Shown here: positions 54,759 through 63,404 of the stretch, piece by piece | Layout of the letters: each line of letters begins with the position of its first letter | Position numbering within the stretch: position 1 is the first letter of the stretch | Assembly (NCBI RefSeq): GCF_000507185.2 | Contig: NZ_AYTM02000001.1 | Location: 1 to 64,000, forward strand | Reading direction: 5' to 3' | Length of the DNA stretch: 64,000 bases | Origin: Pseudomonas syringae KCTC 12500 | Lineage (GTDB): Bacteria; Pseudomonadota; Gammaproteobacteria; Pseudomonadales; Pseudomonadaceae | Made by a program: the position numbers and the translations under genes | The notes under the pieces: model-generated | What the model was told of the DNA's origin: nothing | Seen by the model: only the letters and a program-made list of their open reading frames with translations | Databases searched by the model: none

Positions 54759-55732
54759 GTCCCTATGAAATACCAGGCGCAAAGCGGCATCCAGCCTTTG
54801 CAAAAGTGTTCGCGCCGGGTCATCTCACGTTCGGGTTGATCGCGCCGCTGGAGGGCTACCCCGACTCCGCAGCGCCGACCATGAAAGACCATCTGGCACT
54901 CGCCATTCAGGCCGACAAGGCCGGTTTCGCCGCGCTGTGGCTGCGCGACGTACCGCTTCTCGATCCGGGGTTTGGCGACGCCGGTCAAGTGTTCGACCCT
55001 TTTGTCTACGCCGCGCTGCTGTCTGCCGTCACCCGGCAAATCTGCATCGGCACGGCAGGTATCATATTGACGTTGCGCAATCCGCTGATGGTTGCCAAAC
55101 AGGCGTGCAGCGTGGACGTGTTGCTTGAGGGGCGCTTCCTGCTGGGTTTGTCGACGGGGGACAGGCCCGGGGAATATCCCGCGTTCGGCGAGCAGTTCGA
55201 CACCCGTGCAGAACGCTTCAGAGACGGCGTCGAACTGCTGCACGCGGTGACCGAGCAGTCTTTTCCAGTGTTCAGATCGCGCCATTACGGACAACTCAAT
55301 GGCGCGCTGGATCTACTGCCGAAACCGGTTTTCGGGCGGCTGCCGATGCTTGCCATCGGCCGCTGTCAGCAGGACATCAAATGGCTGGCCAATCACATGG
55401 ATGGCTGGATATGGCATCAGAGCGGCTTCGACACCTTGCCTGAAGTGATCAATCATTGGCGCAGTGCCAATGAGCAAAGGCACTTCAAGCCCTACGGCTA
55501 TGCGACGTTCTTCGATCTGGACGAGAACAAGGACGCGCCGATGAAAGTCGGCCGCGGAATCAGTACCGGGCGCAACGCCCTCATCGCCCTGTGGCAGCGT
55601 CAGCGCGAACAGGGTGTTTCGCATGTTGCGCTGAACCTCAAGCCCCTGAGGCGCCCGGCCACAGAAGTGTTACAAGAGCTGGAAGAGTATGTGCTGCCGT
55701 ACTTCCCGACCCGCCGGGGTGATCATGCCTGA
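54755..55732 (+). CDS. Luciferase-like (LLM class) flavin-dependent oxidoreductase (1)
   Basis: 325 residues. TIM-barrel pattern of bacterial-luciferase-like FMN monooxygenases: GHLTFGLIAPLEGYPDS, AGFAALWLRDVPLLDPGFGD, ICIGTAGIILTLRNPLMVAK, SVDVLLEGRFLLGLSTGDR and MLAIGRCQQDIKWLANHMDG. It needs reduced FMN from a reductase encoded elsewhere. GTG start overlapping the MFS stop. Paired with a second LLM enzyme downstream. Confidence 0.88.
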   Translation: MSPYEIPGAKRHPAFAKVFAPGHLTFGLIAPLEGYPDSAAPTMKDHLALAIQADKAGFAALWLRDVPLLDPGFGDAGQVFDPFVYAALLSAVTRQICIGTAGIILTLRNPLMVAKQACSVDVLLEGRFLLGLSTGDRPGEYPAFGEQFDTRAERFRDGVELLHAVTEQSFPVFRSRHYGQLNGALDLLPKPVFGRLPMLAIGRCQQDIKWLANHMDGWIWHQSGFDTLPEVINHWRSANEQRHFKPYGYATFFDLDENKDAPMKVGRGISTGRNALIALWQRQREQGVSHVALNLKPLRRPATEVLQELEEYVLPYFPTRRGDHA

Positions 55733-55814
55733 CCGACTACTTGGTCGGCTCGGCCACCGCAGGTTCAGGATTTAGCAAGGACGAACGATCCAACTACCGA
55801 CCTGGGAGGTCACG

Positions 55815-56993
55815 ATGCGCGCTGAAAAATCCTATCCGATAAAAACCAACCCGATGCGCAGCAGCCCGAACAAGATACAGCTGGGTGTTTTCTCCACCAA
55901 TACCGAGGGTGGCTGCACCGTCACCAATGCGCCTGAACGCCTGCGCGGAGACGATTGGGCTGGCAACCTGGAAATCGCGCGGATTGCCGACGATGCGGGG
56001 TTTGAGGCCTTCATACCGGTAGGCCGCTGGAAAGGTTTCGGCGGTACCAACAATACTGGCGGTGTCTGTTTCGAAACCTATACCTGGGCTGCCGGGATTG
56101 CAGCGCTGACCAGTCAGATCGCGGTCTTCACCACCTCGCACCTGCCCACCGTGCACCCGCTGTTCGCGGCCAAACAAGCGGTAACCATCGACCACATCAG
56201 CGGCGGGCGCTTCGGGCTGAATATCCTCTGCGGCTGGTATGGCGCGGAAATGCGCATGTTCAGCGGCCACATGATGGAGCACGACAAACGCTACGACTAC
56301 GCGGAAGAGTGGTTGCACATTGCAAAAAATGCCTGGGAGCAGCAGACCCCGTTCGACTTCAAAGGCGAGTATTTCAACATCTGCGGCGCAATCTCGCAGC
56401 CACAACCCTTGAATAAACCCTACCTGATCAATGCCGGAGGGTCGCCGCGCGGCAAACTATTCTGTGCAGAACATTGCGACGCCGCGTTCCTGATCGTCAA
56501 ACATCTGGACGGCGAACAAGCGGTGCGTGAGCAGATTGCATCCTACAAGGACCTGGCGAAACAGAAGTTCGGCCGTGACATAAAGATATGGTGTTATGGC
56601 TACGTGGTGCAGAAGGACACGCAAGAGGAAGCAGACGCTTACCTGGACTATTACGCCAACCAGGTGGGTGACGATGAGGGCTGCGACATCATTACCGGCG
56701 AGCTGGGTATCCAGACCGGCATTTTCACCCCCGAAGACGCCGTGCGTTTCCGTTTCCACTTCAAGGCCGGATTCGCCGGGGTGCCACTGGTAGGCACACC
56801 CGAGAAGATCGTGGAGCTGTTCAGGAAGTATTCTGACTGGGGGATCGACGGCATTGCCCTGACGTGGCTCGATTACCACGAGGGTATAAAGGACTTCGTG
56901 AGAGAAACACTGCCACTGATGGAAGACGCGGGCCTGCGTGAATCCAGAGTGGTGGAGGCGATTACTTCGAAGGTGTCCGCAGAAGTAGCCTGA
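55815..56993 (+). CDS. LLM class flavin-dependent monooxygenase (2), SsuD/SfnG/RutA-like
   Basis: 392 residues close in pattern to alkanesulfonate, dimethylsulfone and pyrimidine monooxygenases: LGVFSTNTEGGCTVTNAPER, FEAFIPVGRWKGFGGTNN, ISGGRFGLNILCGWY, MEHDKRYDYAEEWLHIAKNA and PYLINAGGSPRGKLFCAEHC. These use FMNH2 and O2 to cleave C-S or C-N bonds. The ATG at 55815 follows GGGAGG; 82 bp separate it from LLM enzyme 1. The substrate is likely shared with the convergent catabolic operon, but this is inference. Confidence 0.9.
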   Translation: MRAEKSYPIKTNPMRSSPNKIQLGVFSTNTEGGCTVTNAPERLRGDDWAGNLEIARIADDAGFEAFIPVGRWKGFGGTNNTGGVCFETYTWAAGIAALTSQIAVFTTSHLPTVHPLFAAKQAVTIDHISGGRFGLNILCGWYGAEMRMFSGHMMEHDKRYDYAEEWLHIAKNAWEQQTPFDFKGEYFNICGAISQPQPLNKPYLINAGGSPRGKLFCAEHCDAAFLIVKHLDGEQAVREQIASYKDLAKQKFGRDIKIWCYGYVVQKDTQEEADAYLDYYANQVGDDEGCDIITGELGIQTGIFTPEDAVRFRFHFKAGFAGVPLVGTPEKIVELFRKYSDWGIDGIALTWLDYHEGIKDFVRETLPLMEDAGLRESRVVEAITSKVSAEVA

Positions 56994-56998
56994 TGGCC

Positions 56999-57031
56999 AG
57001 GCCGCCCTGGCAGTGCTGGCCAGGGCGGCCT
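56999..57031. terminator. Bidirectional terminator between convergent cluster operons
   Basis: The 13-bp inverted repeat AGGCCGCCCTGGC/GCCAGGGCGGCCT with a 7-base loop lies between the LLM gene and the leftward operon, right where both transcripts should end. Confidence 0.75.
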
Positions 57032-57043
57032 TATCCGAACAGC

Positions 57044-57901
57044 TTAAAGGGCCAACATGCGTTGCGGATTCAACAGAGTCACCTCGATGCGGCGCTCGCC
57101 GCTCAAGCCGAACGCGTCGAACCACTGCCCGCTCAGCGACAGCCACTCGTGGACATCGATCTGGCTGGTCTGCCCCAGGTCCGAGCTGTAGACCACATTG
57201 CCGACATGGCTCAACACATCGCTGAAATCCTGCCGGTCCTGATAGCCCAGCAAGTACGTCAGTGCGGTCTGCTCGATGTAGACCGATGGCTCTGTGCCGA
57301 TCAGCGCAAGCTCGGCCGCGTCTAGACCGGTCAACGGATTGGCAGGCTGATTGAGCATCAACCTTGGCACACCGATCCGTAGCGCTTCGTCGATCAGCGT
57401 CCTGACTTCATCGGCATCGGCATGCCCGGTCGAGATCACCAGCGGATAGTCACGCGCCATTCTCAGAATATCCAGCGCCTGTGGCGTGAGGCGGCCGCTC
57501 TCCGATGTCACTCTGGCAGGCTTGATGGGCTTGTCCCGCAACAGCGGATGGCTCAGGTTGCGGGCCAGCGTGCTGGCATGCGTTCTGCCGGTCACGGTTG
57601 GCAAATGAACCATGAAACGCCCCGGCTCATCGCCACGCACACAGAGGCTGCGCTCGACCACACGATAGTCGATGCCGCCGGCAATCTCGTTCAGCACCAC
57701 CGAGCCGCTGACCGGAAAACCCTGATCGCGCGCTTCCCACGCCTGGGCTGCCGTACACCCCAGATGATTCTTCAGCACCACCCTGCCCTGCGCCCGCGCG
57801 TAGCACCTGCCCGCCTCGATCGCACCATGACGACGAATGAACGCGTCAGGATTGGCGTGGTAATGCACATCGATGAAGTTCAGCGCGTCGACCTGGCTCA
57901 T
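57044..57901 (-). CDS. Putative metal-dependent hydrolase (amidohydrolase-like, DUF6282-type)
   Basis: 285 residues. The N-terminal FIDVHYHANPDAFIRRH has the HxH metal motif of amidohydrolase-fold enzymes; further candidate ligands are the histidines in RVVLKNHLGCTAA and VISTGHADADEV, and aspartate in VYSSDLGQ. I associate it with the DUF6282 family from memory. ATG at 57901 overlaps the upstream stop (ATGA), showing coupling with the alpha/beta-hydrolase-like gene. It is last in the leftward seven-gene operon and probably opens a ring or cleaves an amide/lactone. Confidence 0.72.
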   Translation of the reverse strand: MSQVDALNFIDVHYHANPDAFIRRHGAIEAGRCYARAQGRVVLKNHLGCTAAQAWEARDQGFPVSGSVVLNEIAGGIDYRVVERSLCVRGDEPGRFMVHLPTVTGRTHASTLARNLSHPLLRDKPIKPARVTSESGRLTPQALDILRMARDYPLVISTGHADADEVRTLIDEALRIGVPRLMLNQPANPLTGLDAAELALIGTEPSVYIEQTALTYLLGYQDRQDFSDVLSHVGNVVYSSDLGQTSQIDVHEWLSLSGQWFDAFGLSGERRIEVTLLNPQRMLAL

Positions 57902-58677
57902 TGCACGCACTCCTGGCGGGTCATCAGGAACGCGTCGATGCTGTCCAGCACCTGCTGCAAGTCATCCGCCAGCGGACGCATCCCGCCACCCTCTACGCAC
58001 AACGAGCGTTGCCTCTGGCCACTGGTACGCAGCACATGGCGCGCACCCACCAATTGCGACTTTTCGCCGAACACGCTCAACACGCGCCCCTGGTAATCGA
58101 GCAGGCATTCACTGACATCCACACCAGCCAGCAACCGGAAACCCACTGTCAGGCGCTGCCCCTGCATCGAAAGCGTCGCGTGACTCTCGTGGCCGGCTGG
58201 GTCCGCTCGTTCATGGACCTGCCCGTCAGGCAATACCAGATTGTCCAACAGATGCCTGGCTTGCTCGACATGCCCCTGTTCGGCCAGGTCCGCCATATGT
58301 CCCAGCCTGGCATCGAGTAACCCGTCGGCCTTGGCCGGGGAAGACAGCAGCAGCAAAGCAGGTGTCGACTGCAGAAATGAAGTGCGTGCCAGTGCCTGCA
58401 CCAATGCACCACCCAGGGCAACGCCGACCAGTACATCCGGCACACCCCACGGCTCGAGCGCGCAGGCCCAGCGCTCGGTAAAGGCACCAAAGTCCTCGTC
58501 TGGTACGACAGGTAGCGACAGGGAATCAAACACCGTGACCTGAAAACCGGCCGCGGTGAAATGCTCGATCAGCGGTTGGGCAAAACCACCTTCGTCCCAG
58601 ACCGGCATCACCGGTGACAGAATAAAGACGCGCGAATGCCCGGCACCAAAGGTCCGGAAGGTCATGCAATGACTCAT
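57898..58677 (-). CDS. Alpha/beta-hydrolase-like protein lacking the nucleophile serine
   Basis: 259 residues with an alpha/beta-hydrolase outline: FILSPVMPVWDEGGFAQPLI, VTVFDSLSLPVVPDEDFGAF, then DVLVGVALGGALVQAL where the nucleophile elbow GxSxG is expected. The serine is replaced by alanine (GVALGG, codon GCC; one base from TCC). LLLLSSPAKADG follows. So the classical esterase reaction looks impossible; the protein may bind or scaffold, or use another mechanism. ATG at 58677 follows AGGAG; the frame opens 49 codons upstream. Confidence 0.75.
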   Translation of the reverse strand: MSHCMTFRTFGAGHSRVFILSPVMPVWDEGGFAQPLIEHFTAAGFQVTVFDSLSLPVVPDEDFGAFTERWACALEPWGVPDVLVGVALGGALVQALARTSFLQSTPALLLLSSPAKADGLLDARLGHMADLAEQGHVEQARHLLDNLVLPDGQVHERADPAGHESHATLSMQGQRLTVGFRLLAGVDVSECLLDYQGRVLSVFGEKSQLVGARHVLRTSGQRQRSLCVEGGGMRPLADDLQQVLDSIDAFLMTRQECVQ

Positions 58678-58762
58678 GGCTTTTGCTCCTGCAAAAAGAA
58701 CAAGACCCGCCTTGTCGAGCGGGTCCGGTCGTTGCTCCATCGTGAGGGTTCCATCGTGACGG

Positions 58763-59734
58763 TCAGCGGGCCGTGCGAAGGCGTTCGACACTGGCGGCAT
58801 ACCCGCGCAAGGTCGACTCGACAATCAGTTGTGCGGGCAGCACCTCCTTGATCAGGTCCGCGACTTCGCCTGCCCAGATGGCCCGGATACTGACATCGTC
58901 GGCTGCCAGCGCGGCTTCATAGTCCAGGCGCAACTTACCGGCTGACGCAGCGAAAGCCTGCTCCTCACCCACCCAACTAGCGGAAAAGTCATTGCCGATC
59001 ACGCGCCCGCTGTAGCCCTCGGGCCAATCGATGCCGCGCACCTGATCGAAGATCCGGGTTCGCACCGTATCGCTCGCGACCGCCTGCAGCAGTCGTTGTT
59101 TTACCCGTTCGGAAGGCAGTGCCTCCTGCGAAGCCAGAAAGCGCGTGCCCATCATCACGCCGTCCATGCCAAGCGCCAGCGCAGCAGCCATGCCACGCCC
59201 GTCGGCGATGCCGCCGGCACCGATCAGCACGACATGCTCACCCACAGCGTCGCGGACCGCCGGGAACAGCGGCAATGAAGCGCGGCGCAAACTGTGACCA
59301 CCCGCCTCGGCACCTTGCACGATCAGCGCATCGGCACCGGCGTCCAGCGCTTCAAGCGCCTGGTCGACGTCATGCACCTGAACGATGACTTTGGCATTGG
59401 CCTGATGGATGGGCCTGACGAAAGGACGTACATCACCAAACGACAGGGCAACCACCGCCGGACGATACTCCAGCGCCAGAAGAAGCAATTCGAACTGTTT
59501 GGCCACGGTAAACATGACCAGGCCTACGCCCCAAGGTTGCTGCACCTCTCGCATCATCTCCAGTTCACGCGCCATCCATTGCGGGTCGCCGTAACTGGCA
59601 CCCACCAGGCCAAGGCCACCGGCACGGGAAACCGCAGCCGCCAGACGCCCACCGGAAGCGCCGCCCATGGGCGCCAGAATCAGCGGGTGGTCAATGCCCA
59701 GAAGTGAGGTCAGTGCTGTATTGATCGTGGTCAT
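58763..59734 (-). CDS. Nitronate monooxygenase (2-nitropropane dioxygenase family)
   Basis: 323-residue FMN enzyme: HPLILAPMGGASGGRLAAAV at the N terminus, ADALIVQGAEAGGHSLRRAS with the catalytic histidine, VVLIGAGGIADGRGMAAALALGMDGVMMGTRF (FMN phosphate site). It oxidises alkyl nitronates to aldehydes plus nitrite, or acts as an NADH:quinone reductase-type relative. The ATG at 59734 follows AGGGAT. It lies 31 bp downstream of the ABM gene. Confidence 0.92.
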   Translation of the reverse strand: MTTINTALTSLLGIDHPLILAPMGGASGGRLAAAVSRAGGLGLVGASYGDPQWMARELEMMREVQQPWGVGLVMFTVAKQFELLLLALEYRPAVVALSFGDVRPFVRPIHQANAKVIVQVHDVDQALEALDAGADALIVQGAEAGGHSLRRASLPLFPAVRDAVGEHVVLIGAGGIADGRGMAAALALGMDGVMMGTRFLASQEALPSERVKQRLLQAVASDTVRTRIFDQVRGIDWPEGYSGRVIGNDFSASWVGEEQAFAASAGKLRLDYEAALAADDVSIRAIWAGEVADLIKEVLPAQLIVESTLRGYAASVERLRTAR

Positions 59735-59765
59735 CGCATAATCCCTGTGCAAATCCGAGTGAATA

Positions 59766-60185
59766 TCAGACGAAGGCGGCCTGTGCGCCGCCCTCTTCTG
59801 CCGGTAGTGGCTCAGCCGGCCTTCTGAAGGCAATTTCAGGGGTGATGTACTCGGCCACGTTGTACAGGTGATATTCCCAAGTGCCGGTTTCTTTCAACCG
59901 GGAGTAGCGCAACAGAAACTCTGCGTCGGTAAACAGCGACTCGAACTGGCTGCGATCGCTCCATTGCGCCTGATTGATAACGGTCTTGCCGTCGATGCTT
60001 CTCATCAATCGGCTCCATTTGAAGGCACTGTAAGTGCGTGCCACGTAACTGACCGTCTCTTCAAGAATCTGAATGGCCAGATCCTGAGCCCCCTCATTTA
60101 CCTGTACGACATTGATCAGATAAACCGCGTTGTCATCGGTGACGGATTGAGCGTCGAACAATTCCATTTTCATCATCATTTCCAT
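59766..60185 (-). CDS. Antibiotic biosynthesis monooxygenase (ABM) family protein
   Basis: 139 residues. VYLINVVQVNEGAQDLAIQI and FKWSRLMRSIDGKTVINQAQW show the ferredoxin-like ABM fold: small cofactor-free monooxygenases or heme/polyketide-oxidising proteins. The start is uncertain among several ATGs (60185 to 60167) in an ATG-rich stretch. The 22-bp gap after the RraA gene implies co-transcription. Confidence 0.8.
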   Translation of the reverse strand: MEMMMKMELFDAQSVTDDNAVYLINVVQVNEGAQDLAIQILEETVSYVARTYSAFKWSRLMRSIDGKTVINQAQWSDRSQFESLFTDAEFLLRYSRLKETGTWEYHLYNVAEYITPEIAFRRPAEPLPAEEGGAQAAFV

Positions 60186-60207
60186 TCAAGTGGGAAGGCA
60201 GATCAGT

Positions 60208-60927
60208 TCACGCCTGCGAAGGCATCGCGACGCTGATTTTTTCAGCGTCAGTCAGCCAGGGCTGGTCGTAGCGATAGGTGCTGCGGGCTTTTTCCAGCGT
60301 CCAGCCAGCCGATATGGCTTCGATGATGCGGCGTTCTGTCTGCTCGACCGCCTGGGCACGGCGTACGACCTCGGCGGCCAGTTGCTGGGGAATCACAACG
60401 CACCCGCTGCCATCACACACCAGAAGGTCGCCGGGCCGGACCGTCACGCCATCGATGAGCAGAGGCACTTGTACAGCCTGGAGTTGAGCGCGGTTCTTTG
60501 CCGACTGCATGAAACGTCCACGACTGAACAATGGGTAGCTGCACTCGATGACCGTATCGATATCGCGCGCCACGCCATCGATCACAGTGCCCTTGATACC
60601 ATTGGCCAACGCGAAGTGGGTCATGATGTCGCCCCATACCGTGCAGTCCTGGCGTCCGTTGTTTGAGGAAACAATCACCGCACCGGCCGGTACATGATCG
60701 ATATAGTTGGCAGCCCCCTTGAATAGCGCAGAGGCATCGACCGGCTCGTACTGCACGGTAAACGCGATGCCCACGCAACGAGTGCCAGGTACTTGCGAGG
60801 CAATACCCGAAAGCCCGCCGTCGATCCCCAGGCTGTCCAGCGCGTCAGACAAGGACGCAGTGTCGAGATGTTCACATGCCTCCAGCACGGCTTGCGCAAT
60901 GGGTACAGCTTCAAAGTGCGCTGACAT
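60208..60927 (-). CDS. RraA-family protein (putative HMG/CHA aldolase type)
   Basis: 239 residues. TVQYEPVDASALFKGAANYI, GRQDCTVWGDIMTHFALANG, IKGTVIDGVARDIDTV and VRPGDLLVCDGSGCVVIP form the RraA/aldolase core with GxxDGxxRD. Members in catabolic clusters are 4-hydroxy-4-methyl-2-oxoglutarate or carboxy-hydroxy-oxoadipate aldolases giving pyruvate; others inhibit RNase E. The ATG at 60927 follows AGGGAG. Overlaps the upstream dehydrogenase by 17 bp. Enzyme role is favoured by context. Confidence 0.88.
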   Translation of the reverse strand: MSAHFEAVPIAQAVLEACEHLDTASLSDALDSLGIDGGLSGIASQVPGTRCVGIAFTVQYEPVDASALFKGAANYIDHVPAGAVIVSSNNGRQDCTVWGDIMTHFALANGIKGTVIDGVARDIDTVIECSYPLFSRGRFMQSAKNRAQLQAVQVPLLIDGVTVRPGDLLVCDGSGCVVIPQQLAAEVVRRAQAVEQTERRIIEAISAGWTLEKARSTYRYDQPWLTDAEKISVAMPSQA

Positions 60928-62101
60928 GACGTTCTCCCTGTGCTGCAACCTGTTCGTTGCCATACCCGAACGTGCGGGACTGCAACTCGATGCACTGTTG
61001 AACGATCGCTTCGCCCACCTGAGCCGTGGTATGGGAACCGCCAAGGTCATACGTGCGTGTGGATGTGCGAGAAACCAGGCTGACGGCCTGGCTGATACAC
61101 GCCGACTCGGCCGGGAACCCCAAATGCTCCAGCATCAGTGCGATGGCCATGAACATCGCGCCGGGGTTGGCCTTGTTCAACCCCGCATGGGCAGGCGCGC
61201 TGCCGTGTACCGGTTCGAAATAAGCCCCTGAATTGCCGAAGTTGCCACTGGGCGCAAACCCCAGACCTCCCATGACTCCGGCGCCGAGATCGGAAAGAAT
61301 ATCGCCGAACATGTTCTCGGCAACGATCACCCCGAAGCGCTCGGGACGTTGCACCATCCACAGGGCAACCGCATCGACATTCTCGATGACCCCGGTCACG
61401 TCCGGATACCGCTGAGCTGTTGCTTCGAAGATGCCCCGTGCAAAGGCGCTGCTGTGCCGCAGGACCATGGGTTTGTCGACAAACGTGACCCGCGTGAAGT
61501 GGTTTTTGCGGGCGTACTCGAAGGCGTATTCGAAAATACGCGTCAGGCCACTTCGCGTCTGCAGGCGCAACGTCACCGTCGCATCATCCTGCCCTTCTCG
61601 CTGCCACGCCGCGCCAAGGGCTTCCCGCTCTTCGAGCAGGGGCACCAGTGCATCCGGGATACAACCGAAGTCCAGCCCCGCATAAAGCCCTTCGGTGTTT
61701 TCCCTGATCACGACAAAGCGAAATCTGTTTTCGCCGGTCATGTCAGTGACCGGGCGGACATTGGCGTACAAGTCAAGATTCTGCCTGAGCTGAATGACCG
61801 GGCTGACATAGCGGCGGTTCTGGCCCTGAAGCGCCAGTGGCAACTCTGCTTCGGCCTCTGCCAGAGGTTTGCTGGTGATTGCGCCAAGCAATGTCGCGTC
61901 GCAACTGGCCATGATCTCCCAGGTCCGGGCCGGAACGGTTTCCCCCTCGGCCCTCCAGCATTCCCAACCGATGTCCGCCGCAATCAGATCGAACGGCAGG
62001 TTCAACGCCGCGATTACCGGAAGTGCCGCCTCCATGACCTCAATGCCGATTCCGTCACCGGGCAAGACACAGATGCGCTTTCTAAGCACTTGAATGGTCA
62101 T
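60911..62101 (-). CDS. Isocitrate/isopropylmalate dehydrogenase family protein
   Basis: 396 residues: ICVLPGDGIGIEVMEAALPV, LDLYANVRPVTDMTG, VVIRENTEGLYAGLDFG, metal-binding GVIVAENMFGDILSDLGAGV and GAYFEPVHGSAPAHAGLNKA. It oxidatively decarboxylates a 2-hydroxy-3-carboxylate with NAD(P)+, like isopropylmalate, homoisocitrate, tartrate or malate enzymes. The exact substrate is unclear. Its ATG overlaps the aldolase stop (ATGA at 62101-62098). Confidence 0.9.
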   Translation of the reverse strand: MTIQVLRKRICVLPGDGIGIEVMEAALPVIAALNLPFDLIAADIGWECWRAEGETVPARTWEIMASCDATLLGAITSKPLAEAEAELPLALQGQNRRYVSPVIQLRQNLDLYANVRPVTDMTGENRFRFVVIRENTEGLYAGLDFGCIPDALVPLLEEREALGAAWQREGQDDATVTLRLQTRSGLTRIFEYAFEYARKNHFTRVTFVDKPMVLRHSSAFARGIFEATAQRYPDVTGVIENVDAVALWMVQRPERFGVIVAENMFGDILSDLGAGVMGGLGFAPSGNFGNSGAYFEPVHGSAPAHAGLNKANPGAMFMAIALMLEHLGFPAESACISQAVSLVSRTSTRTYDLGGSHTTAQVGEAIVQQCIELQSRTFGYGNEQVAAQGERHVSAL

Positions 62102-63126
62102 AGCGCGACTCCCTTGACGCCATTCGGCAAGCCGGTGGCGATGGTCGACAACACCGCTCGCGGCGCAAGACGCGCCACCTTGTCCTGCTGATGCATCACC
62201 TCGATCGCTCGGTACTCGGAGGTCAACTGAAAGCGCTCGAGGGTGTCGCGCACGCGTTGACTGCTGTCATAGGGGAAGTTGTAAGTGCCCAGAATGACAT
62301 CCATCAGCGGGCTGGGCATATTGTTGTGCGGTACCGCGCGGGCCGTGGCTTCCGACAGTTCCATCACTTTCACCAGGTCATAACCATGACTGACGCCCGT
62401 ACGCTCCAGGTAGGCAACCAGCATACTCAGGTGAAGATTGCCGGCCCCTTTGCCCATGCCGCATATGGACGTGTCGATGTATTCAGCGCCGGCTTCTATA
62501 GCGGCCGCTGCATTCGCCAGCGCCAACGACAGATTGTTATGCGCGTGAAAGCCCAGCGGCACCAACAGCCGGCTTGAGAGACGACTGAACAGTCGGTCTA
62601 CATCGGCTGGCAACATGTGGCCATTGGAATCCGCACAGCAAACGATATCTGCGCCGGCCCCCTCCGCGCGCACTGCCGTATCAAGCACGCTGCCTGGCGT
62701 CTGCGAGGTGACATGCGTCACATTGGCGCTGACACTGAAGCCGTGATCGCGAGCCAGCGACAAGGTCACAAGCCCCTCATCCAGTTGATCGCGCCTCAAA
62801 CAGACGCGGATCATCGAAACGCCCTGCTCCTTGAGCATGGCGAAGTCATCCGTGGTGATGTTTCTGGGGTGAACCATGACGGCCAGTTCGATACGGCCGT
62901 TGGCCGCCTGCGCAATCTTTTCAATGAAGCCTGCGCCTACATCACTGGTCAGACCGTGCTCGCCTTTCGGGGCGAAGGATCCTTTGCAATAACCAATTTC
63001 GCAGAGGTCGACACCCGCACTGGCCAAGCCAGCGACCACTATCTGCGCCTGATCTTCTGTGAAGTTGAAGTTGTTCCGATAACCACCATCACGCAATGTA
63101 ACGTCGAGAATTTTTACGTCGGCCAT
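62098..63126 (-). CDS. HMGL-like/DmpG-like aldolase (pyruvate carboxyltransferase fold)
   Basis: 342-residue TIM-barrel aldolase: N-terminal KILDVTLRDGGYRNNFNFT (metal aspartate and arginine), VMVHPRNITTDDFAML, DIVCCADSNGHMLP, FHAHNNLSLALANAAAAIEA (metal histidines) and YIDTSICGMGKGAGNLHLS. It matches the DRE-TIM superfamily, which cleaves or forms C-C bonds next to a keto acid. The ATG at 63126 follows GGAGAT. First gene of the leftward operon, 278 bp downstream of a LysR gene on the same strand. Confidence 0.9.
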   Translation of the reverse strand: MADVKILDVTLRDGGYRNNFNFTEDQAQIVVAGLASAGVDLCEIGYCKGSFAPKGEHGLTSDVGAGFIEKIAQAANGRIELAVMVHPRNITTDDFAMLKEQGVSMIRVCLRRDQLDEGLVTLSLARDHGFSVSANVTHVTSQTPGSVLDTAVRAEGAGADIVCCADSNGHMLPADVDRLFSRLSSRLLVPLGFHAHNNLSLALANAAAAIEAGAEYIDTSICGMGKGAGNLHLSMLVAYLERTGVSHGYDLVKVMELSEATARAVPHNNMPSPLMDVILGTYNFPYDSSQRVRDTLERFQLTSEYRAIEVMHQQDKVARLAPRAVLSTIATGLPNGVKGVAL

Positions 63127-63404
63127 GAGAATCTCCGGCTGTCCTTAGGGTGTCACCAGGGTGCTTGAGATGATCTTGCCACTGCTTGAGTTTTTATAAT
63201 TATCCAACAGCGCGCCATCTAACAAACCTTGCCGAGCCGACACCTTAACGTCTCGGAGTTACGAGTCATGAACTGCTCCACTCGACATTGATCCTCGTCA
63301 AAACAGCCGAACTTGTAAACTGTCGATATTTGATGAGGGGATGGGAATTTTTTCACCACACGACTGTTTTGCCGACAACATAACCAGCGCGAACTCAGCC
63401 CTGG

